Shown here: positions 42,791 to 55,751 of the stretch, one piece after another
Layout: every line of letters starts with the position of its first letter
Numbering within the stretch: position 1 is the first letter of the stretch
Origin: Gnetum montanum
Lineage: Eukaryota > Streptophyta > Gnetopsida > Gnetales > Gnetaceae
Direction: 5' to 3'
Assembly (NCBI GenBank): GCA_015680685.1
Contig: MNCI01004863.1
Span: 2,081 to 66,080, forward strand
Length of the DNA stretch: 64,000 nt
Program-made: the position numbers and the translations under genes
Notes under the pieces: model-generated
Seen by the model: the letters and a program-made list of their open reading frames with translations, nothing else
Told to the model about the DNA's origin: nothing
Databases searched by the model: none

Positions 42791-45700
42791 AATATTAATT
42801 TATATCAATATGAAACATAAAAGTGATAATGTAAAGAAAAATTTTAATGAGGATATTTTTTCCAAACATATAAATAAAGTAACATCCTACATCAAAGTCA
42901 CATTTTCAATGTAAGATATCAAAGTGATGAGTTAGGATCCAATGTACAAAATAGAAAACTTAGAATAGTTTCAACATGAGATCAATGTGACTTGAAGGAT
43001 GTTTTGACATTTCATAAATATTTTGACATGAGACTATGTATTTGATGCCAAATCCATATGTTTGTGTTTCAAGGATGCCACAGCATCTAGGCTCCTTATA
43101 ATCAAGCCTATGGACATCTTTCTTGTTGACGAAAGGAGCATCCTAGTGAACAAGTGGAGGAAGTCAAGTACAATCCTAAGAAACCCCTACTTGACAAAAA
43201 CATGTTGAAGCTATCTAAATTGTGGGAAATTTCTATATTTGAAGGGAGATGTAGAATTTTTAAAGTTCTATATTTCATACTTCGACATAGTCATTTGAAC
43301 TAGGCTAGGAGAAGAGGTGATTCTTCATGCCTTAGAGACAATTCTTCTGAGATTTTTTGCTAAGCCCACAAAGATCATCTTTGATTTGTAATATGATATT
43401 GAGGATCTATCCAAGGATATCCTAGTGTATAGGAAATTCTTGGATAAGCTATGGGAGAGATAAGAATATCTGTAGTTCAACACTAATAGTACATTATTAT
43501 TGGAAACCTAGATTTCCATGGTAACATCCAACTCACCAAGCTCTCAAATATTTATTAAAAAGTGAGTTATAAAGTTAAGAGTTAAGAAAAGCTATCCTTT
43601 TATTGCTTAAAAGAAACTAACTTCGGAAGTTTTTTGTATGCAAATTCAATGATCTAAATGTAAAGGGTCCTAACCATTTGGCATTCTTGTAAAAATTATT
43701 ATGAGATCTCTCCTATCATCAAAATTGAATACCCCAGGTGATATTCAACTTCAATGTGTAACACAAGGGACTAAGAGTGCACAAGTTATCAAATGAATAC
43801 AATAGCCAACAATGGCTTCATCCACTATGAAATGAAGTCCATGGAGAAATTGTAGAGTGGCATAAGGGATCAAGAACCATCCTAAGACCAAATCATAAGT
43901 AAAAATTAGTCCCTTTTGTATATTTTATTATTTACAAGTTAGAAAATACAAGATGAGATTTGCTCATAGTGGTTTATACTTACTTGTAGCTCAAATAAGA
44001 ATTGATAATGCTAAGTATATTGACATCATAGAAGTAGTGGAAGAGTTTGAAGTAAGATCTACTAGTGAGGCACAATGCACTCAAAAGTGGATTTTTAATG
44101 GAGATGGTGTAAGATATTTTGGAAAGTTTAATAAGGTGGAAATTTTATATACTTTGGATCTAAAGCATACCTACCCTAGCATGAAAAAATATGTAGGTCT
44201 AATAAAAGTCATTCTATAGCTAAAATCATTTTTGTGGTATGTGTAAAATAGAAACAAGTGATCATCACTTGGGATCAAGATATACTAAGATATTGATTCG
44301 GGTTCCCATAAAGGGAAATAAAGATTGATAGTTAAAAGTGAGATTTAGTAGAACTGAAAGTCATAGAGGAATGTGTCAAGTCAAAGAAGAGGGATACCAT
44401 TAACATCCACAAAGGGAGCAATGAATATTAAAAAAAATATTCCATTTATTCATGGAATGATTCTTCTACAATAGGATTGGAAAAAAATGGGAGCTAGCCA
44501 CTAACTAATTGTATGAGCTATATGGGACAATGACCCAAGGGAGGATAGTTGACTAGATGCTAGTAATTTGTCAAAGAGTAGTAGAAAAAGTGGAAAAGCT
44601 TCCCCATGAGGACTAAAAAGGAACGAAGAAGATGGTGAGCAAAATGCTTATTTTGGCTTCTATTACAATTTAATAAAAGTCATGACAATGGTTTTTGTTC
44701 ATGGAGGAGAGAAGCAAGTTGACATTACCTCAGAGATAAACTTTAGCCTTTCATTGTATCAACACTTAGGAAGTGTGATGTCAACTTATAGCATCGATTG
44801 TAGTGNTTTGACATTACCAAAGAATAATGGATGATAAGACTTCATTTTTTTTCCTTTTTTTTTACAAAAGCTGCTTGAGATAGCAAAGCACTAGAATGTG
44901 AGGTGAAAAGGCCATGTTCTAGCCTTTCTTTAATTCCCAAATGGTAAAAGGAAGGTATGAGTTAAGAGAAAAAGGATTTCTTGAATGACTTATTTTCATA
45001 AAAGGAAATGAAGGAGGTAGAGAAAGTATGCCTTTTTTCTAACCTCTTCAATTTAAACCTTGATGAAACTGGTCAAGAAGAGTAAGAGGATGGGGATAAA
45101 GAAAGAGAGAAAGTATTAGAGTTTGAGCTTCCTCCTTCAGCTCTAGTAGACATCACTTCACCAACTAGAAAATCAATATTGAGCAACGAAGATATTTGCA
45201 AGTGGATTAAAGAAGTAACATATTGTAAGCTCTCCATGCCATATGGTAAGTGTGAATGATGTTACATCAAAAGTTTGTATGTTGATTATTTTGATGTTAA
45301 AAAGACTTAACCATTTTTCTCTCATTGCCAAAGATAAAAAGGAAAATATGGGCTTATGTGAAGGACTAGCAAATGATGTTGGAAGGCTTGGTGAAGGATA
45401 TGAAGATAAAATTAAAATTTCTATCTCCTAAATGAGGTAAGTTAAAAATGTTATTTTCACATAACAATGTTCATTGTTAGCAATAGATAATCTGATGTTC
45501 TCTTGTTTGGAATGCAAAAATAAAGATAAAATTGGATAAGGATCAGGTTACTTTTCATGATTCAACAATAAACATTGATGTAGCAATAGAAAAGATTATT
45601 GCTGATAAAATAAGTATTTTTCTCACCTATGCTAATAATATGGAAGTATTGGCCATAGAACATGTCATTACCAATGTTATACTCCTATATTTGTTGGAGC

Positions 45701-46700
45701 AAGCATGAAAGGATAAAGAGGAGAACAAAAGGTAAATAAAGATGTTGTCAAACCAAGTGGACCTATTAGAAGCAGAGATTTAATGTAGCAATATTATCAT
45801 ACATAACCCTACTCCTTACACATATTTGATAGAAAGAAATAAAGCTATGAAATTCCAAAGGGCATTGATGAAGAGGAAGAAATAAGCCTTAATGATGACA
45901 TGCTTTATGATCAATCTAAGGAATTTAGCAGTAGTGTGGGAGAGTTGGAAAAGGAAGCATCAAACTAATAAGTGGTGGTATAAAAGAGAGTACTAAAAGA
46001 TATTAAAGGAAAATAAAACTTTATTTGTTGATACAAATAAGAAGTCTAATTACTAAATAGACCATGCTTGATGAATTATTTGAGGATTATGCAAATAGTA
46101 TGGTGATTACCACACCCAAAGAGGAGCAAAAAGGTTCTAAAGATGAGCCTCTACTAGAAGGGAAAGATGATACTATCTTCCTAGAAGAGCTAAAGGCTTA
46201 TGAAGAAGAGTGGGCAAACATTTTATCAAAGATCCCAAGCTCAACATTTGATAAATCAGACATCTCCAACCTGAGGTGGAAGGAGATAAAATAGTAGATT
46301 TTAGAAATCTATAAAGAAATGTAGGATAAGCATCAAAACCTTAGGCGAACATTTGATTATATTTCATTTTAATGATAAAAAATAAAACTAACATGTTTGT
46401 CTTAATTTTATGTGGAGACCCTAGAGAAAGTAGCCAAAGACTAGCATAAGAGCTAATTTCAATGAAAATAGATGAAGAGGTGGAGGAGAAAGCTATTGGA
46501 AAAGAATAAGGTTGTTGAACATTGTTTTTTAATTATATTTACATTATTGCTATATCATTTTTGTCTAACACAAAGATTTATAAATCATCAAGTGTATTTG
46601 ATGTTAGAATAAGATGTCACATCAAAAGGTATGATGTGCATTAGTTGTACCAAAGTTTGAGTTAATAAAAGCTCTTTTCATGTTAGTTTTGACCTAGCCA
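42791..46700 (+). pseudogene. plus-strand transcription unit of unknown function inside T1
   Basis: On the strand opposite to T1, between its protease and RT, a long decayed coding region runs from about 43020 to 46380. Blocks include SRLLIIKPMDIFLVDERS, FLKFYISYFDIVI, IEDLSKDILVYRKFLDKLW, NEVHGEIVEWHKGSRTILR (other frame), an open 88-codon block at 43953-44219 (YIDIIEVVEEFEVRSTSEAQ, DGVRYFGKFNKVEILYTLDL), and an acidic C-terminal block at 46064-46294 (FLEELKAYEEEWANILSKI). A TATAAATA box at 42869-42876 precedes it and an AATAAA at 46664-46669 follows. I recognise no family. Some Tat elements carry antisense ORFs, but those sit between integrase and the 3' LTR. It could therefore be an inserted non-LTR gene unit or a misplaced antisense ORF. 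The base N at 44806 is ambiguous in the input. Confidence 0.5.
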
Positions 46701-46849
46701 TCTTTTGCTTATTGACAACTAAAATCAATGTGTTATGTTGAAACTAATAACTACTTACTAACTTAACATTACCTGCTAATGATAAGCAATTAAGAGGAAA
46801 AGTTTAAGTATAGAGGTAACATCAATTTTATTCACTAACCATCATTGCT

Positions 46850-47757
46850 TGATTATAGAAAATAATAGCAATCCATTAAAAAAATCCTAACAAGAGCTAG
46901 TAGATCTCTACCACTTACTAGAAAACAAGAAAGATTGAAATGAGCTTATGCATCCAAGGTTATTGCATTTGCAATAAATTTTCAAGTTTTTGAATAAGAA
47001 GGATAAGAGGAATTCTTCTTCTTAAGAGAGGATATGTCTTACACACCAAAGCCTAAGTTAATAAAATCAACATCAGAGGTAGACTTGTTGCCAAATTCTA
47101 TGAGATCAATGGTAATCTTAGATTTTTTAGGAGAATAAATAAATGTAGGCTTACCCATAGGTTCAAGTTTAATATCAACTAATTTAACACCAAGATAATA
47201 AGATTGAGCTTCCTGGTCTAGGAAAAAAAATCTTAGGCTTTATTTGTCTATAGAGATAATTATCTCATGATTGTGAGAAGGGATATGTATCTTCTGATGT
47301 ATAAGAGAAGATATAGTTCAATGTTAAGCTAGCCAAGATCATCCTAGTATGTATTTGTCACCAAGACATTCATTTATCACCATGAAAATGGATTTAGATT
47401 ACACAACATTACCTGCTATGAAAGGTAATCTAATGTAACCTCTAACCTCTACTCATGTACTATTAAATGAAATAAGGCTATTGCAAGTTTCATTGAAGGC
47501 TACCTAATCATGAAGACTGAGAAACTTGACAACAGCCACATTTGATCTAGTGTCATCATCAACATGAATCAGCAAAACTACAGCTTCTAGAGATGCTTTG
47601 ATGGTGATGTAGAGTAGTAGCTGATAGATATCTCCTATCTTTAAATTAATCTGAACATTCTTATCATGGAAGTTTAAACTATTTGATCCATAGTGAGAAA
47701 CTTAAATATAGGAAGATATGGTTTCCATATAAGCAAGGATGTTACTTGGGACAATGA
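46850..47757 (-). pseudogene. T1 protease region
   Basis: Leftward from 47757 the minus strand reads IVPSNILAYMETISSYI, INLKIGDIYQLLLYITI, LIHVDDDTRSNVAVVKFLSL, VRGYIRLPFIAGNVV and ECLGDKYILGxSWLA, ending HQKIHIPSHNHEIIISID. The succession matches the retropepsin of Tat elements, where an active-site D-S/N-G strand is followed by a conserved ILGRPW near the C-terminus. Here the active site is degraded to VDDDTRS. The frame continues in phase from the block right of S1 (50886-51071) when S1 and one ATTAT are discounted. Coding fades near 46850. Confidence 0.6.
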
Positions 47758-47761
47758 TTAT

Positions 47762-50700
47762 TGTAACAACCCATATTTTAGTAAAGGTTGTAGAATGGTT
47801 TATGATGGTTAGAAATATTAATATTAATTTTTATATGCATAATTATTTACTCATTTTTACCATTATGCAGGATTAATGATTTTTCCCTATCACTAGTGTG
47901 CACCAATTGAGTGAATGAGTTGTGGCAGGTTCTCATGAAGGCTATGGCATGGGCATGGTATGGCTATGATGGCTATGATGGCTATGATGGCATGACATGT
48001 GATTTAACCATGTAATTTGTAATTTTAATTTTAATTTGGTTATTTCTTAGATTAAATGGGAGAAAGGTAGAAGAGTCACATGGTTCTTGGAGGTAGATGA
48101 AAGAGGGTAGCTGTGTCACATGGTTTGGGGGTAGATGAAGTAGGAAAGAAGCCTTTAAGTACTACCCACACCCTTAACCCAAAGCATTCTTGGTTTCTTG
48201 GCTTTTGGGTTGAAGGACTTCTAGGTTGGAGGAGTGTAAGGGAATTTCTAGTCTAGGAAGCATGTGGGAAGACTCAAGTAACAAAAGCTAGCAACATCTG
48301 GGTGAGTAATCTTGGCCCCCTTTTTATGCATGTTTCAGTTCACTAGGTTTTGCACAAATTAGGGTAGGTTTTGTTTTAATTGATGTAAACTCCTATAGAT
48401 CTAACATATTTGGGGATGGTTAGTACTTCTATATCCTAAATCTAAATTTTTGATGTTGGATTTGTTGATTTTCTATGATTTACAGTACTTCCTATAAACT
48501 TTTCCTTTTTTAAGGGTTTAGGATGATTTGAATAGGTTTTAGTAAAATGGCCATATCTCTCTCTATTTTTGGAATCTGGTCACAATCTACCTATTGTTGG
48601 ATTCCTTAAGAACATTTCTACAGCTTTCATAAGGAATAAGATTTTAATTCATTGTAGATAAGGCACTACAAGGTTTTTTTTTTCTGAACACTATTCAGAA
48701 TCACAACAATTTTAGTAGGGTCTAGAGTTAAGGATATATCTCTGGTTTTATTGTAACTCTAATTCATATAGCATCCAAATCCAAGTAGAAGAATTGGAAA
48801 TTAGCATGTGTATTTAGAGTTATGGTTCCATCTTTAGGGGTTGTCAGAATTTTTCTAAATTTACAAAGATTCATCTATTAATAACACCTTATTTACAGCT
48901 TAGTTTCATTTGAAATATTTATGAGGTTTAAATGTTGATGTCAGCTTTTTAAAAAAAGTGGAAGAAATTAGAAAGATGATTTTTGGTTAGAGTTATCTGA
49001 GATTTACTAATAGTCACTCATTATGTCTCTATTTCTAACTACCTATAATGTTGGACTGATATCTATTGTTGTGAATATGTAATTGTTTAACTATTTTTAT
49101 AGTAACTAAGTATAGATATTAGATTTGATTTGAATTATTAATTAAGATCAAGTTTATAGGGATATTTGAGGTATGAGAGTTTTATTGTGGCTATTTAGTT
49201 TGCCTCTTATCTTGTTTAACATGTTGAATTATAGTGAAGCTGTTGGGAGATGTGTATCATTTTATGATTTTGATCCTTTGCATTGTTATATCTCTTTTGA
49301 TGTTGTTGTTGAATATTATCCATTGCAAATTATTGAAGGGATATGAATTTTAATTGACTATAAATCTTTGCACATTTGGACTTGTATTTTGTTGAGTTTG
49401 ATCTTGTGATTGGGCATTGAAATCTTGGAGGATTTGGATCTATTGAATTATATTTTGTTGGATTCTTGGATCACTAGATTTGTTGGCATTGTTGAACTTG
49501 GGTTTGTTGTAAAACATGTTAGATTCTTGCATTTTGGATGACATATTAGATTGATGGTCCTTTTGTTGAGTCCCTCTACCATCAATGTTAGTTTTCCATC
49601 TTTTGATGATTGTGAGATGGTTGGATGATGTCATTATTTGATTTTGTTCTGTGTTTAGATGATGAAGCTAGCACCAAGTGTGTGGCTAGTTGGAGATGAG
49701 GCTCCCTAGAGATGATTTTTTTTATTGATCCCCACTATTAATGCACTAGTGTGGCTCTTACTATAGACCCCATCTGATAGGAGAGGGTGATACATGGCTC
49801 ATTAGTCTTGTTGGATGCCTTTAGAAGTCTAGAGGTGGATGTCCACAAGGATACCTCTAGCACGAGTATGTTTGGAAACCTTGGTGGGGAATCCATAGGG
49901 ACCACCATTTTCAAATCTTGGTGGGGTATCCACAGGGACCACATTAATTAATTGAGACTAATAATAAATCCATGTGCATGTTAATTTGATATTTTGTTGA
50001 AAACTCTATTTTGGAAATTGGAAAGTATTCATGATAACTTGATACACATTGACACTGAGTGTGGTCCATGCTAGCCTTCTTGTTTGCTCAATTGATGTGT
50101 AGAGTGGAAAAATGTTGGATTTGGACCATTTTGATGGTTAAATGGATTGATTCCATTCTTGATGGATGTTTGTGATGGTTGTGTGTTTGGATATTCTTTG
50201 CATTGATAGATGTGTGGCATTGGATTTTTGGCATGTTGGTGATGGATGTTATAGTGGTTGTATGTTTGAATATGCTTTGCTTTGAATGTTATCGGTTGTC
50301 ATACCCTACCTAGCCCCCATGAAACTTGTCCTTGATTTGGTCAAAAGATGGTGCCAAGGTTACTCACTTAGTGGTAGCTAATATTTTTGTTTGTTGTATA
50401 GGTATTTTGGCCTAGGAAGAGCATGGAGTACATGTGGTATCTAGGAGATGCTCATACTACAAGATGAAATCATATGCTATTTGGAATTATTGCTATTTCA
50501 TTAGTAGATATATATTAATTTGACTCTCGTGTTTGGATTTTTATAGTAGACTTGTATGGATTATGAATTATGTAGTTACAATGAGAACTTATCATTTTCT
50601 TTATGTAAGATGTTTTAGATGAGATCATTATGGAATTTATGATGTCATTGGTGTAACATTTCTTTGAGTGGATGCTTATAATTTAAATCTTTACTACTTG

Positions 50701-50880
50701 TATATCTATTCATCTATCTAGTCATTTAATCTCTTCTTATTCTTGGCAATCGCTTAACCATAATTCCTTTCACTACATTAGAATGAAACAATTTCATTAC
50801 CTTGCCATGATCAACCTTTGGTTTCTATTATTACCCCACATAATGCTCTTTGTCTGAAGGGTAGGAAGGAGGGTGTTATA
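47762..50880 (+). mobile_element. S1: 3.1-kb solo LTR with ATTAT target duplication
   Basis: Starts TGTAACAACCCATA and ends GGAGGGTGTTATA, the inverted ends TGTAACA-CCC/GGGTGTTACA common to Ty3/gypsy LTRs. ATTAT lies directly outside both ends (47757-47761 and 50881-50885). No primer site, gag or pol is seen inside, and no internal direct repeat of LTR size, so I read it as one long solo LTR left by recombination. Removing it with one ATTAT restores the T1 frame. Inside are a 9-bp triplet repeat (GGCTATGAT, 47962-47988) and a 37-bp pair around CTTGGTGGGGWATCCAYAGG (about 49877-49945). Orientation cannot be proven; plus is assumed from TTTAAGTA near 48160. A large-LTR non-coding derivative is the alternative. 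Confidence 0.75.
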
Positions 50881-50885
50881 ATTAT

Positions 50886-53632
50886 TTTAAGAAAATCATA
50901 TAGTGTAATGTGATATTTTTTAGAAGTTTCAACAAGATCATATAAGGACAATTTTGTGCCTTTAGAATGTATAATGATGGTCATTTTTTGTAAGGCCTTA
51001 TTATTTATAGGCTGAGATGCTTGCAAAGCAAGTGCTACTATAACTAGTTGTATAGGATTAGAAGAAGACAAGAAGCTACTTGAAGAAGTAATTTGCTATT
51101 ATTATTAGAATGAAACATTCTTTTCTATTTTAAAAGGTTGCTTCTGTATATCAATAACCTTCTCCACTGCTAAGTTGGACATGACTCATTGGTCTATTAA
51201 CTATGGATTTCACATCAGATGAAGGGAAAGAGGTTGTTTGGGCTTTAGTAGGTGCAAGCGTATTTTGAGGTCTAGCATAAGATGAAGAAGAATGAGAAGT
51301 GTATGGATATATAGATTGAGTATAATTAGAGAAATGGAAGTTGGTAGAATGAATATGATAGGGAGGTAGAGATTAATGCTTTTTTTTTTTTTGCATGGTG
51401 TAGTGGTGTAGTTAGACCAACAAATCACATAAGGCCTCTAAGGTTGTAGTAATGATTACCTAAATTATTTGTAATTAGACCAGCAAATAATGTAAGTCTT
51501 CTTAGGTGGAGACTTATAAGCTTTTCATTTAGACTTAAAAGTTGAAATTGTGCCTCTAGCTCCCAATGGATTCTAAAATACTTTAAGCTACTAGTTTTTC
51601 AAATGCATAGTGGATGAACACTCTTCATTACTATCTTACCCTTATCAATGAGGTCCTAGATATCATCCTTTAGATTCTTGTAGTTATCTATGTCATTTCC
51701 ATCAATCTCATAATAGTAGTAGTATTTTTGATAGTCATACCACTTAGGCACCTTAGGATCACCTTCTTGTCTTTGAGAAGGAACCAAAGCCATTGGCTAT
51801 ATGCAATGATATCATGCTCTTACTTGATTAGAGACTTGTTTCTTCTTAAGATGTTCATCCCTAAGAAGACTTTTCAGAAGTAGAGAGTACCTCATAGGTA
51901 TCTTGCTGTACTAGTCTTTACTCTTTTGAGGCTTGTGCTATTAAGTGGAAGAGGAAGTAGTTGACTAAGCATTATTTTTTCCCTTGGAGAAAGAGGAAAG
52001 ACCTACAAAAGTTGGTGTTTTCTTCTCTTATTCGGTAGCCTCATTAGCTTTATTACATACTAATATGAATTCCTAGTAATTACATTAAATAGTTATTTCT
52101 TCAATGTGTCTAGCAGCCAAGAAAGCATCATTCAAAGAATGAGTCTTAGGATAAGATATCCTCTTCTAAATATAGTCAATGACTACTACTTTAGAAATAT
52201 CTTGTAAATGATTTTCCTTCTAATGATAGGATAGTATCATTGATATGATTCTCCACTGAGAGATGAATTTATCAACAAGCTCATTTCAATCTTATGTTAT
52301 GCCAATGAAAGACATCACACTCATACTTTAAGGTACATTGAACTTGAAATGTTCAATGAAGGCCATAAGTAGTTTCTCTGGAGAGGTAATAAATCTATGT
52401 GCTAATGACCTATACCATTCCAAAGCTCCTCCATCAAGTTAGTTTGAGAAATATCTCAGCAAAATATGTTGGCAAGAAGCCAAAAGCATCTCTTCATTCC
52501 TAAATATGGCCACATGATTTATGGGATCTCCCATTTCATCATTTACTTAGTAAAGAGTAGGTAGTGAAACTCTCTTAGGCAAGATAGACAAAGAGATTGT
52601 AGAGATTCTAGTGTCACTCAAGGCCTTGTCCAAGGAAATAGGAGAGTTTCCTTGCAAGCTAAGTGCCTTTATGATTTTTTCTTCATTGCTTTAAAGATGA
52701 AGCATCTTGTCATTAAGTAAAGTAAGCAGGTGTGAATCTGTTTTAGGAGAATTGATAAGAGATGGAACTATAGAAATAGGTTAGGATGTTAAGGGAGGAT
52801 TCATACAAGGAATGAGTCAAAAGGATGTAGAAACATGTATACCCAAAGAGACTAGGATGGATGGATATATGAGAAAGGTGAATACATTGGTAGCTTGGAG
52901 AATGCTAAAAGGCCACGAAGTAGGAGTAGAAAGTGAAAAGGGCTAGAAAGAAGGTATGGTAGGTTGTGGATGAGGGATCAAGTGGATAGTTCAAATGGGT
53001 GAAATAGAGAATTGGAAAATTGAGTGTGGTTTACGAACATTATTAGGTAGAAATAAGTGGTCATGTGACATAGGGGTTGTAGAAAGGCTAAATGGTTTGG
53101 TTGTAAATGGTATAAATCTTAGTGTCGTACTTTGAACAATTGAGATGTTAATATTATGAATGTGGTGAGAGTGAGGGTTTCTTTTGCTAAGATCCCCTGC
53201 TAGTTGCTCTTCATCTTCATTTATCAAATGGATATTTAACTTGGAGGAAACACTTCCTTTCCTTTCTCTAAGACTGATGTGTGAACCAAGAGGCTAATCT
53301 AGGATGTTTTTCATCCTAGCTTCTTTGATTTGTAAGTGAACATATTCCTACATCTTCTCTTGATCCATGATGTATTCAACTATCTTCTTGGCTTCCTCAT
53401 GATCCAATTCAATTGTATGATTTGGATTAGGAAGAAAAGATGGTAGCTCATTAGCACATTCATACTCCACCATGAGCTTGAACATATCATGCATCAAGAT
53501 ATAACCTAGCTGACATTTGGCATAGGCTATATTGTAATCCTTCAAGCTTAGTCTGCTTGAGAGCCCTTGGTTTCTCCTCAAATCCATCAGTTTCTAGATT
53601 CTGGATAAGATTGAAGAAGATGATGATGCCAT
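50886..53632 (-). pseudogene. gag: T1 gag and gag-protease linker
   Basis: An ATG at 53632 opens MASSSSSILSRI, then after one TAG a clean 79-codon block (53587-53348; GYILMHDMFKLMVEYECANE). A Pro/Ser/His-rich region follows. The gag core lies at about 52520-52060: ALEWYRSLAHRFITSPEKL, FIEHFKFNVP, ELVDKFISQWRIISMIL, which is Retrotrans_gag. At about 51760-51650 the block KWYDYQKYYYYYEIDGNDID with NLKDDI and LIDKGK corresponds to the Tat gag zinc-binding motif (C-x2-H...GHDT..C..LK..IE.LI..G), with its Cys and His lost. The last part (51071-50886; LVIVALALQASQPINNKAL) links to the protease across S1. Stops are TAG and TAA at many places. Confidence 0.75.
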
Positions 53633-53849
53633 GATAACAACTTTAGAAATGATGTGACTTCACAAGGCTATTATGAATGTATTGATTTGTCTATAAAAAT
53701 AGGTTTACACTTGAAACAAAAGGTGGAAGGCTTTATTTTCAAAGAGAACACTAAAATCATATAGAAATGACATGATGTTGATGTTAGAACATGGCACCTT
53801 AGTGACAGTTAATGATAAGAAAAATCTAGTAATGATAAGGAAAACCTAG

Positions 53850-55236
53850 TAATGACATGACATTAGTGTATCCTCGTAGCATGTCAGCAATACTTAGAAA
53901 AATTAGAAAAAGTTAGAAGAAAACATAGAAACATCAAAATTGCATAAAGCTAAAATAGAGAGCAAATTCTAGAAATATGCTTAGTTTCATGAAGGTCCTT
54001 ATTCTAGTGCAAGAAAGATATTGTGGCAAATATCTCATGACTACAAAATGGTCTTAGAAAACTAAAATTTTGAATAATTTTTCTTAGGTTGAAAGGAGAC
54101 TTGTGGATCATAGGAGAAAATTCAAGCCAAACATTTTTGGCAAACATAAGTAAATTGAAAGTAAAATAAAAAGCAAGTGCATGGAATACCTAGTAGAAAA
54201 TGCACAGAAATCATATGCAAATCGATGTAATATATAATGTAGTGTAATGTGAGTGGCTAGTGAAATAAGAGCAGTTAATAACAAAATGTAAAACATAATA
54301 GATCTAATTTGTTATAGTGTCAAATAAAGGAAAAACATAGAAAAACAAAACCTAGATCTATAGCAAATCTAGACAACACCAAAGATAAAAGCTTAAAGGA
54401 AAAAAAATCCAAATTTCAACAAAGAGAGCAAATCAAAAACCTATAAAAATATGTTTTAGGATATGTACCAAGGATCATAGGCATCTGACGAGGAGTTATG
54501 TTGCCCTATTTTTTCTACAATGCATGCACCCAATGTAGATTTAGTAAGAACAATAATAGATCCAATGACTAACAAAGTAGAGGAAAGGATCAAATCGATG
54601 TGCTAACCTAATTCAAATCAACAATCGCAAAGAATGCTAACTATGTTAAGTAGCAGAGGTGATTGTAAACACTAAGAAGATCTCTAAAAGCTTGGTAAAG
54701 TAAAATGTCAATCACAATATCTAAAAAGCCAACCAACCCCTTTTCTTTTAGGGCTATCCTCCAATTTATAGGCAAAAATGCCTTATAGATCATGTAAGAA
54801 CAATGCATTAGAATCCAAATAATCTTCCAAAAGATTCTAGATGCCTCTGGATAGAATAAGTGACTTGTAGATGTGAAGATTGACGCTGGACATCAAATGT
54901 AGCATTGACACCAAATAACAAAGAGAAAATATATTACAAAAAATGATATCTGACATTGGACATTGAAAGTATATTTAACATAAAATGTCAAAAGCTAGAT
55001 AAAAAATTGACAATGAAGCTAACACTGAATGCCAAAACTAGAAAGAGGATCAAAACAATGCTACTAATGACATGAAACGTAACTTCTAATAAGTTGGAGA
55101 TAGAAATCTAGAAACTACATTGTAGATGATACAAGACACTGAATCTAGACTACTATGGATTATCTTAAATGTTGAAAAACCATAGAATGTACCTAGGTCC
55201 CTAACCTATGTAGAAAAAGCCAAAGTGCATACAATA
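53850..55236 (-). repeat. T1 5' LTR (copy 4)
   Basis: On the minus strand it begins TATTGTATGCACTTTGGC at 55236, repeats the GACCTAGGTACATTCTATGG block, and has a TATA box (TATAAATT) at 54770-54763. It aligns with copies 1 and 2 through GTTTGGCTTGAATTTT and CATGAGAT. The inner end is estimated from the 1387-bp period of copies 1 and 2. Confidence 0.7.
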
Positions 55237-55751
55237 ATGTTGTTTTTCTATCAAAGAACCTTCAAATCCCTATATATTCTTCACTACACATCTAATTTGA
55301 TTCATTTTTTATATCATTTAGATCCCTAAGTACTATCTTAGTCATGGGAGAGATCATTGCACATATTTTTTGTGAATTGTGCAAATTTTTCTAATCCCTT
55401 AAAGATCAATAAGGTTAAGTATCATAATAGATAGTAACATTTTGATCTAATCTAAGCCAATAAACTTAACTTTTCTTTCCAATTGATCATTCAAAAATTT
55501 TCTAAACAATAAATCAAAGATAGTGAGGGATCTTCAAGCTAAAATTATTTTCGACTAATTGGAAAATTATTTAGTTAAGCATTTTTCTGAACAAGGGGTT
55601 ATTATAAATTAAAGAATTTCCTAAACTCTATCATCCAAATTAAAAATAAAATTGATTGTATCTAATATTTTTGACTAAAATCAAAATTCTAATAAAGGGT
55701 TATGAACCGTTCGGAATTTTTCTGGAATTTTTGGGTAATCTTAAATTTTCT
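55237..55751 (+). other. A1 spacer before its extra ORF
   Basis: AT-rich noncoding sequence from the T1 boundary to the extra ORF. A TATATATTC near 55270 is the only TATA-like box in the position where A2 has its promoter-like module; the palindromic cores seen in A2 are not present here. Confidence 0.5.

Larger units (their letters stand above)
29283..55236 (-). mobile_element. T1 complex: Tat/Ogre-like element with nested insertions
   Basis: A minus-strand element starts with its 5' LTR at 55236 and runs leftward through gag, protease, RT, RNase H, a second RNase H and integrase to a 3' LTR beginning at 32443. Left of that lie two more copies of the same LTR family in plus orientation. The second RNase H at about 39590-39940 is the mark of the Tat lineage. 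S1, G1 and a plus-strand unit are inserted inside. Five bases outside the complex are ATGCT on the left and ATGTT on the right, a possible target duplication with one change. The left end cannot be a simple LTR end, because the outermost copy is inverted relative to the element; an inversion or a second insertion of the family is needed to explain it. Confidence 0.7.

Noticed and set aside
44806-44806. Ambiguous base N
   Set aside because: A sequencing or assembly ambiguity without biological meaning by itself.
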